In this document: positions 1 to 7,717 of the stretch, in pieces
How the letters are laid out: every line of letters starts with the position of its first letter
Position numbering within the stretch: the first letter of the stretch is position 1
NCBI RefSeq assembly: GCF_024345835.1
Contig: NZ_JAGQBW010000004.1
Coordinates: forward strand, 1-64,000
From: Synechococcus sp. HJ21-Hayes
Lineage (GTDB): Bacteria; Cyanobacteriota; Cyanobacteriia; PCC-6307; Cyanobiaceae
Length of the DNA: 64,000 bases
Reading direction: 5' to 3'
Translations under genes and position numbers: made by a program
The notes under the pieces: generated by a model
Databases searched by the model: none
What the model was told of the DNA's origin: nothing
Seen by the model: the letters and a program-made list of their open reading frames with translations, nothing else

Positions 1-182
1 AAACCAGCCCAAGGTCGCTGAGCATGGGGACAACGTCTACCAGAAGGAGCCCGCACAGAAAAATCACGGTGAAAGCAGAGTTGCTGCGTCCCGCGAACGG
101 ATCAAGACCCGTTTGTCCAGAGATTCCTTAGCACGATCAAAAACAAAAGAATGCTTTGGATGCTGAATAACACTTCAATCAA
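1..182 (-). pseudogene. Possible partial, frameshifted membrane-protein gene at window edge
   Basis: Reading the minus strand from a TTG at 182, one frame carries a hydrophobic stretch containing SILLFLIVL and stops at TGA 104-102. A second frame that begins to look coding at 109 (GLDPFAGRSN, then the hydrophobic AFTVIFLCGLLLVDVV) runs off the left edge. The two frames would join with a single-base shift near 104-110, which suggests a frameshifted membrane protein lying downstream of the polymerase gene in the same operon. I do not recognise the family. It could also be an assembly error or non-coding DNA. Confidence 0.3.
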
Positions 183-285
183 ATACCTCTATACAAGCGC
201 ATTCCCGCTCGCCTCATTGAGGCAAGCAAAACCAAAAAACAGATCAGATGACAACCATTCCGCACACGCCAATTGATGCATGGCG

Positions 286-1749
286 TCAAGCCCGATCGCG
301 TTCCCAGCGCCCACCCATCCTGGAAACGAGACCACAGAGTGCTAACCAAGGCAGGCAGACCTTGAGGGACACAAACACATCACCCAGCCAGGACGGCCCC
401 AAGGCAACTACGGACAGGATGCCGGCGGGAATCAACCACAAGACAGGCCAACGGTTCTGCAACCAGCAAGCCGTGATCCAGAACAGAACCAACCCAGCAG
501 TCATCACCAGCGTGAAGCCCAACAGGCCAGCCCAACCGCCGGTGGTGACGGGATCCAGCAGAGGCGTTTCCATCAGATCCACCACCCACCCCCTGGCAAC
601 CTCGGGTGAAACCCCTGGATTCGACCATCCAGGCAAGCCGACCCCCAGCGCACGGCTGACGGACGGCTCAGCGCCAGCCGCGCCCCAGGCTGGCAACCAA
701 GGTTTGAAGACACCAGGCACCGCGCGATAGAGATCGGCTGGTATCCAAGCCCAGGTGTCTGGACTGACCAGCAAGCCACGATGGCGCAGGTCAAGAACAA
801 CAGACAGCGAGGCCAGACCAGCTTTGTTGTACGAGAAGTCGTTCATGGCAGACGCCGCGAGGTTCGTGGGCATCAGGCCCGTTGCGAAGTTCTGCCAGGA
901 CTGGGCCAGGTAAGCCCCCATGGGCTGCCCGGGAGCACGGGCCACCCGCGTGTAACGCAGCGCTGTAGGCAAGGCATAGGCCAAGGACAGACCAAACAAC
1001 AAGCCACCCCAGATCACCGGCCGCCGCCACCAGCGCAGCACACAACCCACCACCCACAGCACCGCCAGCAGCGACAGAAATCGCTGCCGCAACAGGATGA
1101 AGGTGACCAACTGCAGCGCCGCCAGCAACAGCCAGAACCAGCGCTCCTGCCGTGGTGGGGAAGCCGGGGCTGCCAGCACCTGCCAGCCGGCGGCAATCAG
1201 GGGAGTGGCCTCGATCAGAAAGAGCCCCTTGGCCCAGGGGCGCAAGAGCAGCGGAAGCCCATCCACCCAGGCGCCATCATTGGCACCGATGGTGCCGATC
1301 ACCGGTGCGATCAGAGCACTGATCAATGCCAGCATCAAGGCGACGCTCAACAGCTGCACACGCGGCCAGCGAGGCAGCATCCGCAGGCGCTGATTGAGCC
1401 CCCTGGCCTCCAGCACCAAGGCCAAGCCTGCCAGACCGAGCAGCAACAGCCCGTAAGCCACCAGGCTGTGGAGTGCTGCTGCCGCCATCAGCGGGCGGCG
1501 GATCACCCAGCCATAGGCCTCCTGCACATTTGATTGCAGCACCAGCGCACCAACGTTGATCGGGCCGAAATACAGCAGCCAATGGGCCAAAACGGCCAGG
1601 GCCAACGGTTTCAGGCAGCCGTCCCGCAGGGGGCGCAGCACAGGCCAAGGGCGATAGGGCCCCAGCAGGGCGATGAGCCAGGCCAAGGCCAACGCCATAT
1701 TGGCGGCTACGCCCAGGAGGGCATAGGGCGTGGGGAGTGGAGCGGTCAT
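286..1749 (-). CDS. Wzy-like oligosaccharide repeat-unit polymerase (multi-pass membrane protein)
   Basis: The product is about 487 residues, almost wholly hydrophobic, with roughly ten to twelve predicted membrane segments separated by short basic loops and one longer polar loop in the C-terminal half (around residues 290-390). That is the size and topology of O-antigen polymerases, which join lipid-linked repeat units at the periplasmic face. No sequence signature is diagnostic, so the call rests on topology and on the neighbouring Wzx-like flippase and glycosyltransferases. The ATG at 1749 overlaps the TGA of the flippase (ATGA), which decides the start against longer in-frame extensions. 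It could instead be an O-antigen ligase or another polytopic cell-envelope protein. Confidence 0.6.
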   Translation of the reverse strand: MTAPLPTPYALLGVAANMALALAWLIALLGPYRPWPVLRPLRDGCLKPLALAVLAHWLLYFGPINVGALVLQSNVQEAYGWVIRRPLMAAAALHSLVAYGLLLLGLAGLALVLEARGLNQRLRMLPRWPRVQLLSVALMLALISALIAPVIGTIGANDGAWVDGLPLLLRPWAKGLFLIEATPLIAAGWQVLAAPASPPRQERWFWLLLAALQLVTFILLRQRFLSLLAVLWVVGCVLRWWRRPVIWGGLLFGLSLAYALPTALRYTRVARAPGQPMGAYLAQSWQNFATGLMPTNLAASAMNDFSYNKAGLASLSVVLDLRHRGLLVSPDTWAWIPADLYRAVPGVFKPWLPAWGAAGAEPSVSRALGVGLPGWSNPGVSPEVARGWVVDLMETPLLDPVTTGGWAGLLGFTLVMTAGLVLFWITACWLQNRWPVLWLIPAGILSVVALGPSWLGDVFVSLKVCLPWLALCGLVSRMGGRWERDRA

Positions 1750-2978
1750 GGTGGGGTTGCCGGTGTTGACCTGCGCAGCAGCTGCCAGCGCACAGGCCAT
1801 TGCAGCAGCTCGGCGGCGAACAGCAGGAGCGCGAAGGGAACGAGCTGGTGGGGGTACCAAACCAGCAGCAGGCCATAGAGCAACAGCAGCGGCAGCCAGC
1901 CTTCCACCAGGGCCAAGAGGGGTTCGTTGCGGGAGCGGATCAGCGTGGCCAGAGGCTGCTGCAGTACCCGCAGCAGCTGCACGAGCAACAACAGCCCAAA
2001 CAGGAGCAGATGGGGCCGCCAGGTGGCCCCAAGCCACAGCGGATACAGCCAGGGGAAGGCCAGAACCATCAGGGGAATCACCGCCAGCAGCAGCGGCAGC
2101 GTGCGGCCCGCCAGGGCGCAAGCTGCGCGCAGCGGCTGAGGCTCACGCAAAAGGTCCGGAATCCTGGGTTCGATCAGGGCATTGCCGAACTGGCCCAGAA
2201 AGCCTGCGGCGGTGCGGTGGGTGCTGAACAGCGCCAGCTGGGGCTGCCCCAGCAAGGCGGCGGTGAGCAGGGTGATGCCGTTCTGCAGGAGAGGAGCCGG
2301 CAGGCTGGCGGACGCCAGAAGCAGCATGCGCCGCCATAGGCGCGGCACAGACCAGTCGGTGGAGGCTGCCTCGGTACCCCAGGGAAAACAGCGCTGCAGC
2401 AGAGCCCCCTGCCCACAGGCCTGCAGCCCGCGCAGCACAACCGCGGCCCCGATGGCCTGGGCAAAGCTGCCCCCGAGCCCGGCGGCCAGGGCGGCCGGGG
2501 CCAGGATCAGCAGCTGATCCAGGGCACCCAGGCAGAAGCTGAGGCTGAGGTGGCCATCGCTATAAAATCGTTTGCTCATCGCCCCCAGCAGCGGCTGGCC
2601 CAGCAGGCGCAGAGCGGCGTAGCTCAGTAGCAGGGGAACAGGCAGGGGAAAACGGCCAACCACCAACAGCAGCGTGGCCGGCAACAGCAGCAGGGCCAGC
2701 GCAAAGGCGGCCCGGGCACCGAGGCGATAAAGGGCCTGGCGTTCGGCGGGATCATCAGCCCGCAACAGCTCATAGCCCACCAGATCCGCCAGCACCGCCG
2801 GCAACGCCAGCAGCAGGCTGATGGCAGCCTCCAGCGACAGCCATTGCCCCAGGCCCTGGGCAGACCAATGGCGTGCGATCAGGGCCGTGAACAGCAGGTT
2901 CTGGCCGAGCGACACCCCCACCGTGGCGAGGTTCACGAGGGTGGGCGTCTGCCGCCGCCACCAGGCCTGACGGCCCAT
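1746..2978 (-). CDS. Wzx-like polysaccharide flippase / membrane export protein
   Basis: This is a 410-residue polytopic membrane protein of the oligosaccharide flippase (MATE-related) type: about twelve hydrophobic segments, an early TPTLVNLATVGVSLGQNLLFTALIA helix region, and a helix-rich C-terminal half. Wzx proteins move undecaprenyl-linked repeat units across the inner membrane to the Wzy polymerase. The start is the ATG at 2978, whose last bases overlap the stop of the upstream glycosyltransferase (ATGA), and its own stop overlaps the polymerase ATG at 1749. The gene sits between sugar-transfer and polymerisation genes, as expected for a Wzx/Wzy system. Family assignment is by topology and context, since Wzx proteins are poorly conserved. 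Confidence 0.65.
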   Translation of the reverse strand: MGRQAWWRRQTPTLVNLATVGVSLGQNLLFTALIARHWSAQGLGQWLSLEAAISLLLALPAVLADLVGYELLRADDPAERQALYRLGARAAFALALLLLPATLLLVVGRFPLPVPLLLSYAALRLLGQPLLGAMSKRFYSDGHLSLSFCLGALDQLLILAPAALAAGLGGSFAQAIGAAVVLRGLQACGQGALLQRCFPWGTEAASTDWSVPRLWRRMLLLASASLPAPLLQNGITLLTAALLGQPQLALFSTHRTAAGFLGQFGNALIEPRIPDLLREPQPLRAACALAGRTLPLLLAVIPLMVLAFPWLYPLWLGATWRPHLLLFGLLLLVQLLRVLQQPLATLIRSRNEPLLALVEGWLPLLLLYGLLLVWYPHQLVPFALLLFAAELLQWPVRWQLLRRSTPATPP

Positions 2979-4150
2979 CACAACCGGCGGGCCTGGAGGG
3001 CCGCCAGCAGGGCTTTGGGGAAATCGAGCACATCCGGCAGATCCGCACAGGGCTCCACAGGCGCGGCATGGGGATCGGTCAGCCACTGGCGCAGCACGGC
3101 CGCCAGCCCGGGGGCATGGCCGGCGGGGAAGCAACGGATCGGCTGGCCGAGGGCCAGGAGATCCCGGGCACAGCCCACCCGATGGCTGAGCAGGGCCTGG
3201 CAGCCGAACGCCAGGGCCTCATGCACCACCAACCCCCAGGTTTCGCTGTGGCGGGAGGGCAACACCAGGGCATCGGCCATGGCATAGGCCCGGCCGATCT
3301 CGCCCTGGTTGAGAAATCCCAGCGGATGGAAGTGATCGCCCAGCAGGGCGGAGAGGCGGCGGTTCCATTCGGACTCCAGGGGCCCACTGCCCACGCTGAT
3401 CAGATGCAGCGTCCGGCGTTCCTCCAGAGGCAGGAGCGCCAGGGCCACGGCAATCAGCAGCACATCTTTCTCCTCCGCCAACCGGCCGGCGTAGAGGAGC
3501 ACCGGCGCCTGGTCAGGGATGCCGATGCGCTGGCGCTGGGCCGCCGCCTGGGGCTGCCACTGCCGGCGCTGCGCCTCGAGCCAGGTGGTGTCTGGGGCAT
3601 AGCTGGCCAGGCAGATCCGCTCCGGGGGAACACAACGCACCTCCAGGTGGCGACGGCCATGGCCGGAGATGGGGCACACCAGGGCACTGCGGCGGTAGAT
3701 CCAGCGCAGGCCGAGATCCCGCAACAGCGCCAAGCCAGGTGTGCGCAACCGCACCGCATCGGTGGCTTCCGTGCGCAGCAGCAGCGGAATGCCCAGGCGC
3801 GGCAGGAGCCCCGCCAGCCCGCCCACCAGCCAGGGCGCATGGTTGAACAGCAGCACGGCATCGGGGCGGGAGCGGTGCACCCAGCGGAGCACCGCCGGCA
3901 GCAACCGCAGGCCCTGTAAGCCCTCGATCGCCGCCAGGCCGCCTTCTGTGAGGAAGGCGCTGGCATAGCCCTCCAGCAGGGGCTGATCCCAGCAGAGGGG
4001 CTGGCCGAAGCCCGGGTCGGGCTGCTGACCAGCGGGGCTGAAATTCTGGCGGCAGAGGTAGAGCACCTCAAGGGAGGTGTGGGCCGCCAACCAGCGGAAC
4101 TGGGGGGCCACGTATTGCACGGGATGGGTATGGATGGCCAGCAGCCTCAC
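2978..4150 (-). CDS. GT4-type glycosyltransferase
   Basis: This is a 390-residue GT-B fold glycosyltransferase. The N-terminal domain opens with a beta strand leading to HTHPVQYVAPQFRWL. The C-terminal half carries the nucleotide-sugar binding pattern of GT4 enzymes: an AGRLAEEKD segment, then SETWGLVVHEAL near residue 300 with the ExxxxxxxE spacing. It is predicted to add a sugar to the lipid-linked repeat unit in the cytoplasm. The GTG start at 4150 overlaps the TGA of the upstream gene (GTGA). It is a paralogue of that neighbour (compare ATHPVQYFVPVFRGLAA there), so the pair probably arose by duplication and may add two successive similar sugars. Donor and acceptor are unknown. Confidence 0.85.
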   Translation of the reverse strand: MRLLAIHTHPVQYVAPQFRWLAAHTSLEVLYLCRQNFSPAGQQPDPGFGQPLCWDQPLLEGYASAFLTEGGLAAIEGLQGLRLLPAVLRWVHRSRPDAVLLFNHAPWLVGGLAGLLPRLGIPLLLRTEATDAVRLRTPGLALLRDLGLRWIYRRSALVCPISGHGRRHLEVRCVPPERICLASYAPDTTWLEAQRRQWQPQAAAQRQRIGIPDQAPVLLYAGRLAEEKDVLLIAVALALLPLEERRTLHLISVGSGPLESEWNRRLSALLGDHFHPLGFLNQGEIGRAYAMADALVLPSRHSETWGLVVHEALAFGCQALLSHRVGCARDLLALGQPIRCFPAGHAPGLAAVLRQWLTDPHAAPVEPCADLPDVLDFPKALLAALQARRL

Positions 4151-5277
4151 CCGAGCACCTCCTGCACGGCCGCCACCAGCTGCTGCGGCGATGGGGTGGG
4201 GTGGGCACGGCGGGCCCAGGGCCACTGCTGCAGGGCCAGGCGGATGGCCCGGGCCAGCGCACGCGACTGGCCGGCAGGGAACACCCAGCCCTGGGTGCTG
4301 GAGAGCACCAGATCATGGCGCGAGCTAACCCGATCGCTCACGACCACACGCACCCCCTGGCTGAGGGCTTCATTCACCACCAGGCCCCACACCTCCCCCT
4401 GCACCGAAGGAAGCAGCAGCAGATCGATCTGGCGATAAAAGGCAGGCAGATCGCTCTGATTCACGAACCCGTGGAACGCGAGCTGGGGGAGCAGGGGCTC
4501 GAGCGCCGCGCGGCAGGCCGCCAGCAAAGGCCCATCCCCGGCTGCAGCGAAGCTGAGCCGGTCCCGCTCCTCGGCGCTCAGGTGATCCAGGGCGCGGGCC
4601 ACGATCAGGGGATCCTTCACAGGCGTGAACTTGCCCACGTAGCCCAGGCGTAACCGGTCCGGCTGCGGCTGGTGCGGCTCCTCCTGAGCCCAGGGCGGAA
4701 TCACGGCCTGATCCACGGCATAGGGCACCGTGCGCAGCCGAGCCGGCGGCACGCCGAGCCGCAGGAAATGCCGGTACGACTCGGCACCGATGGGCAGGAT
4801 CCAGCGGCAGCAGCGGTAGTAGCGGCGGAGCACCGCATCCCGCAGCCAGTTCTTGATGGCACTGCGGCTGTAGGCCTCATCGGAGGTGTCGGCGCGCAGC
4901 AGGATCGGCACACGAGCCAGCGCCAGCAGCAGGGAAGCGGTGGCGATGAAGCTTGGGCTGTAGGCGTAGATGAGCACGGCATCTGGCCGCCAGAGCAGCA
5001 GCCGCAGCGCCGCCCAACCGCCGGCGAGCACACCACGCCAGCCGGAGAGGGCCTTGAGGGGCCAACCGGTGAGGGCGGTGCGCTCGTAACCGCTGGTGAG
5101 ATCGCAGTCCCAGGCGAAGGCCACGCCGAAATCGGGGTCGTAACTTGGGGATTCAACGCCGTGCAGGCAACCCACAAACACCCGACAGCGCCAACCCGGT
5201 TTTGCGGCAAGCCCTCGGAACACCGGCACGAAATACTGCACGGGATGGGTAGCCAGGATCGCGAGCCGGCGCGCCAT
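4147..5277 (-). CDS. GT4-type glycosyltransferase (paralogue of the adjacent gene)
   Basis: This 376-residue GT-B glycosyltransferase starts with MARRLAILATHPVQYF and has the GT4 C-terminal features: KFTPVKDP (a phosphate-contacting lysine region) and GEVWGLVVNEALSQG near residue 300. The ATG at 5277 overlaps the stop of the upstream SGNH hydrolase (ATGA), and its own stop overlaps the GTG of the next transferase. Motif order and the matching N-terminus show it is a duplicate of its downstream neighbour. It is expected to be a cytoplasmic, membrane-associated enzyme building the repeat unit; substrate unknown. Confidence 0.85.
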   Translation of the reverse strand: MARRLAILATHPVQYFVPVFRGLAAKPGWRCRVFVGCLHGVESPSYDPDFGVAFAWDCDLTSGYERTALTGWPLKALSGWRGVLAGGWAALRLLLWRPDAVLIYAYSPSFIATASLLLALARVPILLRADTSDEAYSRSAIKNWLRDAVLRRYYRCCRWILPIGAESYRHFLRLGVPPARLRTVPYAVDQAVIPPWAQEEPHQPQPDRLRLGYVGKFTPVKDPLIVARALDHLSAEERDRLSFAAAGDGPLLAACRAALEPLLPQLAFHGFVNQSDLPAFYRQIDLLLLPSVQGEVWGLVVNEALSQGVRVVVSDRVSSRHDLVLSSTQGWVFPAGQSRALARAIRLALQQWPWARRAHPTPSPQQLVAAVQEVLG

Positions 5278-6398
5278 CACAACCCGCAGAGCCAAGGGAT
5301 TAGGGCCGTCGCGGCCAGGCGATGGCCGCTGGCATTCCAATGGCCCTCGCCGGGGGCCTGGCCGGTGAAGCCATGAAGGGTGAGGCCCCGCTGATCGGCC
5401 TGTTGCTGCAGCAGCGGGGCCAGGGGCAGATAGGGGATGCCCCGGGCCGCCAGGAGCGCCTGCAGCCGCCGCTCCGACGCGAAGGGATCGGGGGGGCGCT
5501 GGGAGGGCCGAGGCCAGAGCTGATCGGGGCTGCTGGCGCTGGCCACCACCAACATGGCCCCGGTGGCCGCAACCTCCCGGTTCAGGTTGGCGATCAGGGC
5601 ATCGGTGATGGCCCAGGCCTGCGCTGAAGCTGGCGGGGTGGGCGCGGGTGGCTGGCCGGCGAGGGCACGGCGAGGGGGGGCCGCTCGGTTGGCCATCCGG
5701 TTCTTCCCCTCATTGAGCAGCTGCAGCACACGGCTGTGGTTGATCAGCCCCTCCAGCAGCTGGCCGGGAAGAGAGGTGCGCCAGCGGTAACCAGGGGTGT
5801 TGCGGAAGCTGTTGTCCACCACCAGATGGCTGTCGGCTGTTAGGCGCACCACAGGGCGATCCGGCCTGGAACGGGGCTCATTGTCCTGGAGGTCGTTGCC
5901 GGGATACAGCAACAGCAGCACGAGATCGGGGTGGTAGGCGCGGGCCAGATGGCGCCAGGTGAGCCACTCCTGAGCCGTGCCATAGCCACCAACGCCGAAG
6001 TTGAGCACCTCAACACCATCGGGATGACCGGCCTTGAGCCGGCACTGGCGCGCCGCCGAGAGCTGCGTCTGCAGCTGGCCCGCCAGGGTGTTGGGCTCAT
6101 TGAGCTGCAGGGCCTCCGTGAAGGAATCGCCCAGCACCGCCAGACGCAGCCGGCCGGGCTGGGGCTCCAGGCTGGTGGGAGCACCGCGGAACCCGGCGGC
6201 ATTGATCCGCACCTGGCCATGCCCCTCGCGGCTCCAGAGGCCCGCCGCCCCGGGGCGCAATCCGTAGCCGCGCTCCGGATCGAGGCTGTAGAAGGCGGGG
6301 TGCTGCAGGCCTGCGAGGCGCAGCATCAGTTCGGCCGCCCCCACCGACACCACCAGTCCCACACTCAGGGCCGCCAGATTGTCGAGCCAGCGCTTCAT
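5277..6398 (-). CDS. Membrane-anchored SGNH/GDSL-type hydrolase or acetyltransferase-like protein
   Basis: The product is 373 residues with one N-terminal membrane segment (about residues 11-30). It then shows the SGNH signature: GDSFTEA at 90-96 (nucleophile Ser), GVGGYG (Gly block), YPGNDLQDNE (Asn block) and GHWNASGH near residue 355 (catalytic His; the usual Asp three residues before it is Asn/Ala here). Such proteins remove or transfer acyl groups on cell-surface glycans, and the N-terminal anchor would place the domain outside the membrane. The ATG at 6398 overlaps the TGA of the upstream gene (ATGA); another ATG at 6407 is possible. The role in glycan modification is inferred from context. 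Confidence 0.75.
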   Translation of the reverse strand: MKRWLDNLAALSVGLVVSVGAAELMLRLAGLQHPAFYSLDPERGYGLRPGAAGLWSREGHGQVRINAAGFRGAPTSLEPQPGRLRLAVLGDSFTEALQLNEPNTLAGQLQTQLSAARQCRLKAGHPDGVEVLNFGVGGYGTAQEWLTWRHLARAYHPDLVLLLLYPGNDLQDNEPRSRPDRPVVRLTADSHLVVDNSFRNTPGYRWRTSLPGQLLEGLINHSRVLQLLNEGKNRMANRAAPPRRALAGQPPAPTPPASAQAWAITDALIANLNREVAATGAMLVVASASSPDQLWPRPSQRPPDPFASERRLQALLAARGIPYLPLAPLLQQQADQRGLTLHGFTGQAPGEGHWNASGHRLAATALIPWLCGL

Positions 6399-7657
6399 GG
6401 CCGCCATGCTGCCGGAACGCAGAGCAGCAGCAGGGAGGTGGCCAGGAGGCGCAGATCGAGCAGCAGCGAGTGGTTGCGCAGGTAATACAGGTCGCGAGCC
6501 AGCTCCCAGGCCAGGGTGTCCGGCTCCTCGGGCGGCGGGCCGATGATGCGGCCCCAGCCCGTCATTCCCGGGCGCATCCACTGGCGCAGCTCGGCACCGG
6601 GGAAGCGGGCCTCCAGCCGGGCCAGGGCCTCAAGGCTGAGGGGGCGCGGCCCCACCAGGCTCATCTCGCCGCGCCATACATTGAGCAACTGCGGCAGGGC
6701 GCTGAAGCGGCCGGATCCGGCCAGGCGAATGCGGGAAAACGGACGGCCATCGCGGCCGCCACAGGCATCGCGGTGCAGCCGCGGCCGCAGAGCGAAAGCC
6801 AGCGGTGCGAGCAGCGCCAGCAGCAGGCCACTGCCAAACAGATCGCCGAGGCGCTTGAGGCGGGCCGCCGGGCCGCTGCGGGCATGGCTGAAGGCCTCCA
6901 CCCGCTCGGCCCAGGCCGTGGCCAGCAGTTCCGGAGGCAGGCGCTGCAGGAAGGTTTCCGCCCAACCGGCCAGGGAGAGCAGGCGCAGGCCCTGCTGCTG
7001 CCAGGCCAGCAGGGTGGCGCGATCGGCGGCGCTGGGCTGGTGCTGCAGGCCGAGGGCCACCCCATCGAGGGCCAGCCAGGCGGGCAGGGCCTCGGGCAGG
7101 GGCGGCATCGCCTGGGAGGCACGCCACTCGATGCCGCAGGGGATGGCGCACGCACCCACATCGATGGCCTGGGAGAGTGCGGCGCGCTCCTCAGGAGCGG
7201 CGATCAGCAGCCACTGCTGCTGCGGCCGCCAGAGGTGGGCCGTGCTTTGGCCCAGGCCCAGCAGCAGGTTGGTGCCCAACCCAAGGGCCAGCCCCGGCAG
7301 CAGAAAGGACCGGCTCATCGTGGCCTCGAGCTGCTGCCCTCGCAGAAGGGTGCTGGCAGCCGCCAGGGCGAACACCAGGGCAGCGGCCGCCAGGCAATTG
7401 CGCAGCTGGCGAGCCAGATCAAGCTGGTGGCGCGCCAGGGCCGTGTAGGTGCCGAGGAGGTAGTGGATCAGCAGCCAGGCCAGGATCAGGCCGAGGGGGC
7501 CCCGGCTCAGCTGGGGCCAGGCCCCGAACTGCCAGCCATACACAGCGCACCAGCTCAGGCCCAGCAGCAGGCCATCGCTGCAGGCGGCACGCAGAACCGG
7601 GGGGAAGCGGGTGGCAGCAGCCAAGGCAGCACCCGGGCCGGGCGCGGAACTACTCAT
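6395..7657 (-). CDS. Degenerate polyprenyl-phosphate glycosyl-1-phosphate transferase homologue, catalytic dyad lost
   Basis: This 420-residue protein is built like WbaP/WcaJ enzymes, with four N-terminal membrane segments, a cytoplasmic middle domain, then a bacterial sugar transferase domain starting at RLKRLGDL (about 266-273). The C-terminal landmarks EMSLVGPRP (331-339), RPGMTGW and DLYYLRN are present. The invariant Asp-Glu of the DELPQL motif is replaced by Ser-Ala (SALPQL, 319-324). The segment before it is about 26 residues shorter than in the intact paralogue at 7718-9097, so the KLRSM/KFRSM region is missing. I infer it cannot form the phosphosugar intermediate and is either decaying or a partner or regulatory subunit. 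The reading frame itself is intact. Start chosen at the first ATG of the domain, 7657, 60 bp from the divergent paralogue. Confidence 0.8.
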   Translation of the reverse strand: MSSSAPGPGAALAAATRFPPVLRAACSDGLLLGLSWCAVYGWQFGAWPQLSRGPLGLILAWLLIHYLLGTYTALARHQLDLARQLRNCLAAAALVFALAAASTLLRGQQLEATMSRSFLLPGLALGLGTNLLLGLGQSTAHLWRPQQQWLLIAAPEERAALSQAIDVGACAIPCGIEWRASQAMPPLPEALPAWLALDGVALGLQHQPSAADRATLLAWQQQGLRLLSLAGWAETFLQRLPPELLATAWAERVEAFSHARSGPAARLKRLGDLFGSGLLLALLAPLAFALRPRLHRDACGGRDGRPFSRIRLAGSGRFSALPQLLNVWRGEMSLVGPRPLSLEALARLEARFPGAELRQWMRPGMTGWGRIIGPPPEEPDTLAWELARDLYYLRNHSLLLDLRLLATSLLLLCVPAAWRP

Positions 7658-7717
7658 GACTATGGCGCCGAGTACATCGGAGAATGCTGCGAGTGGAGCA
7701 GGGGGCTGGATCGGGCG

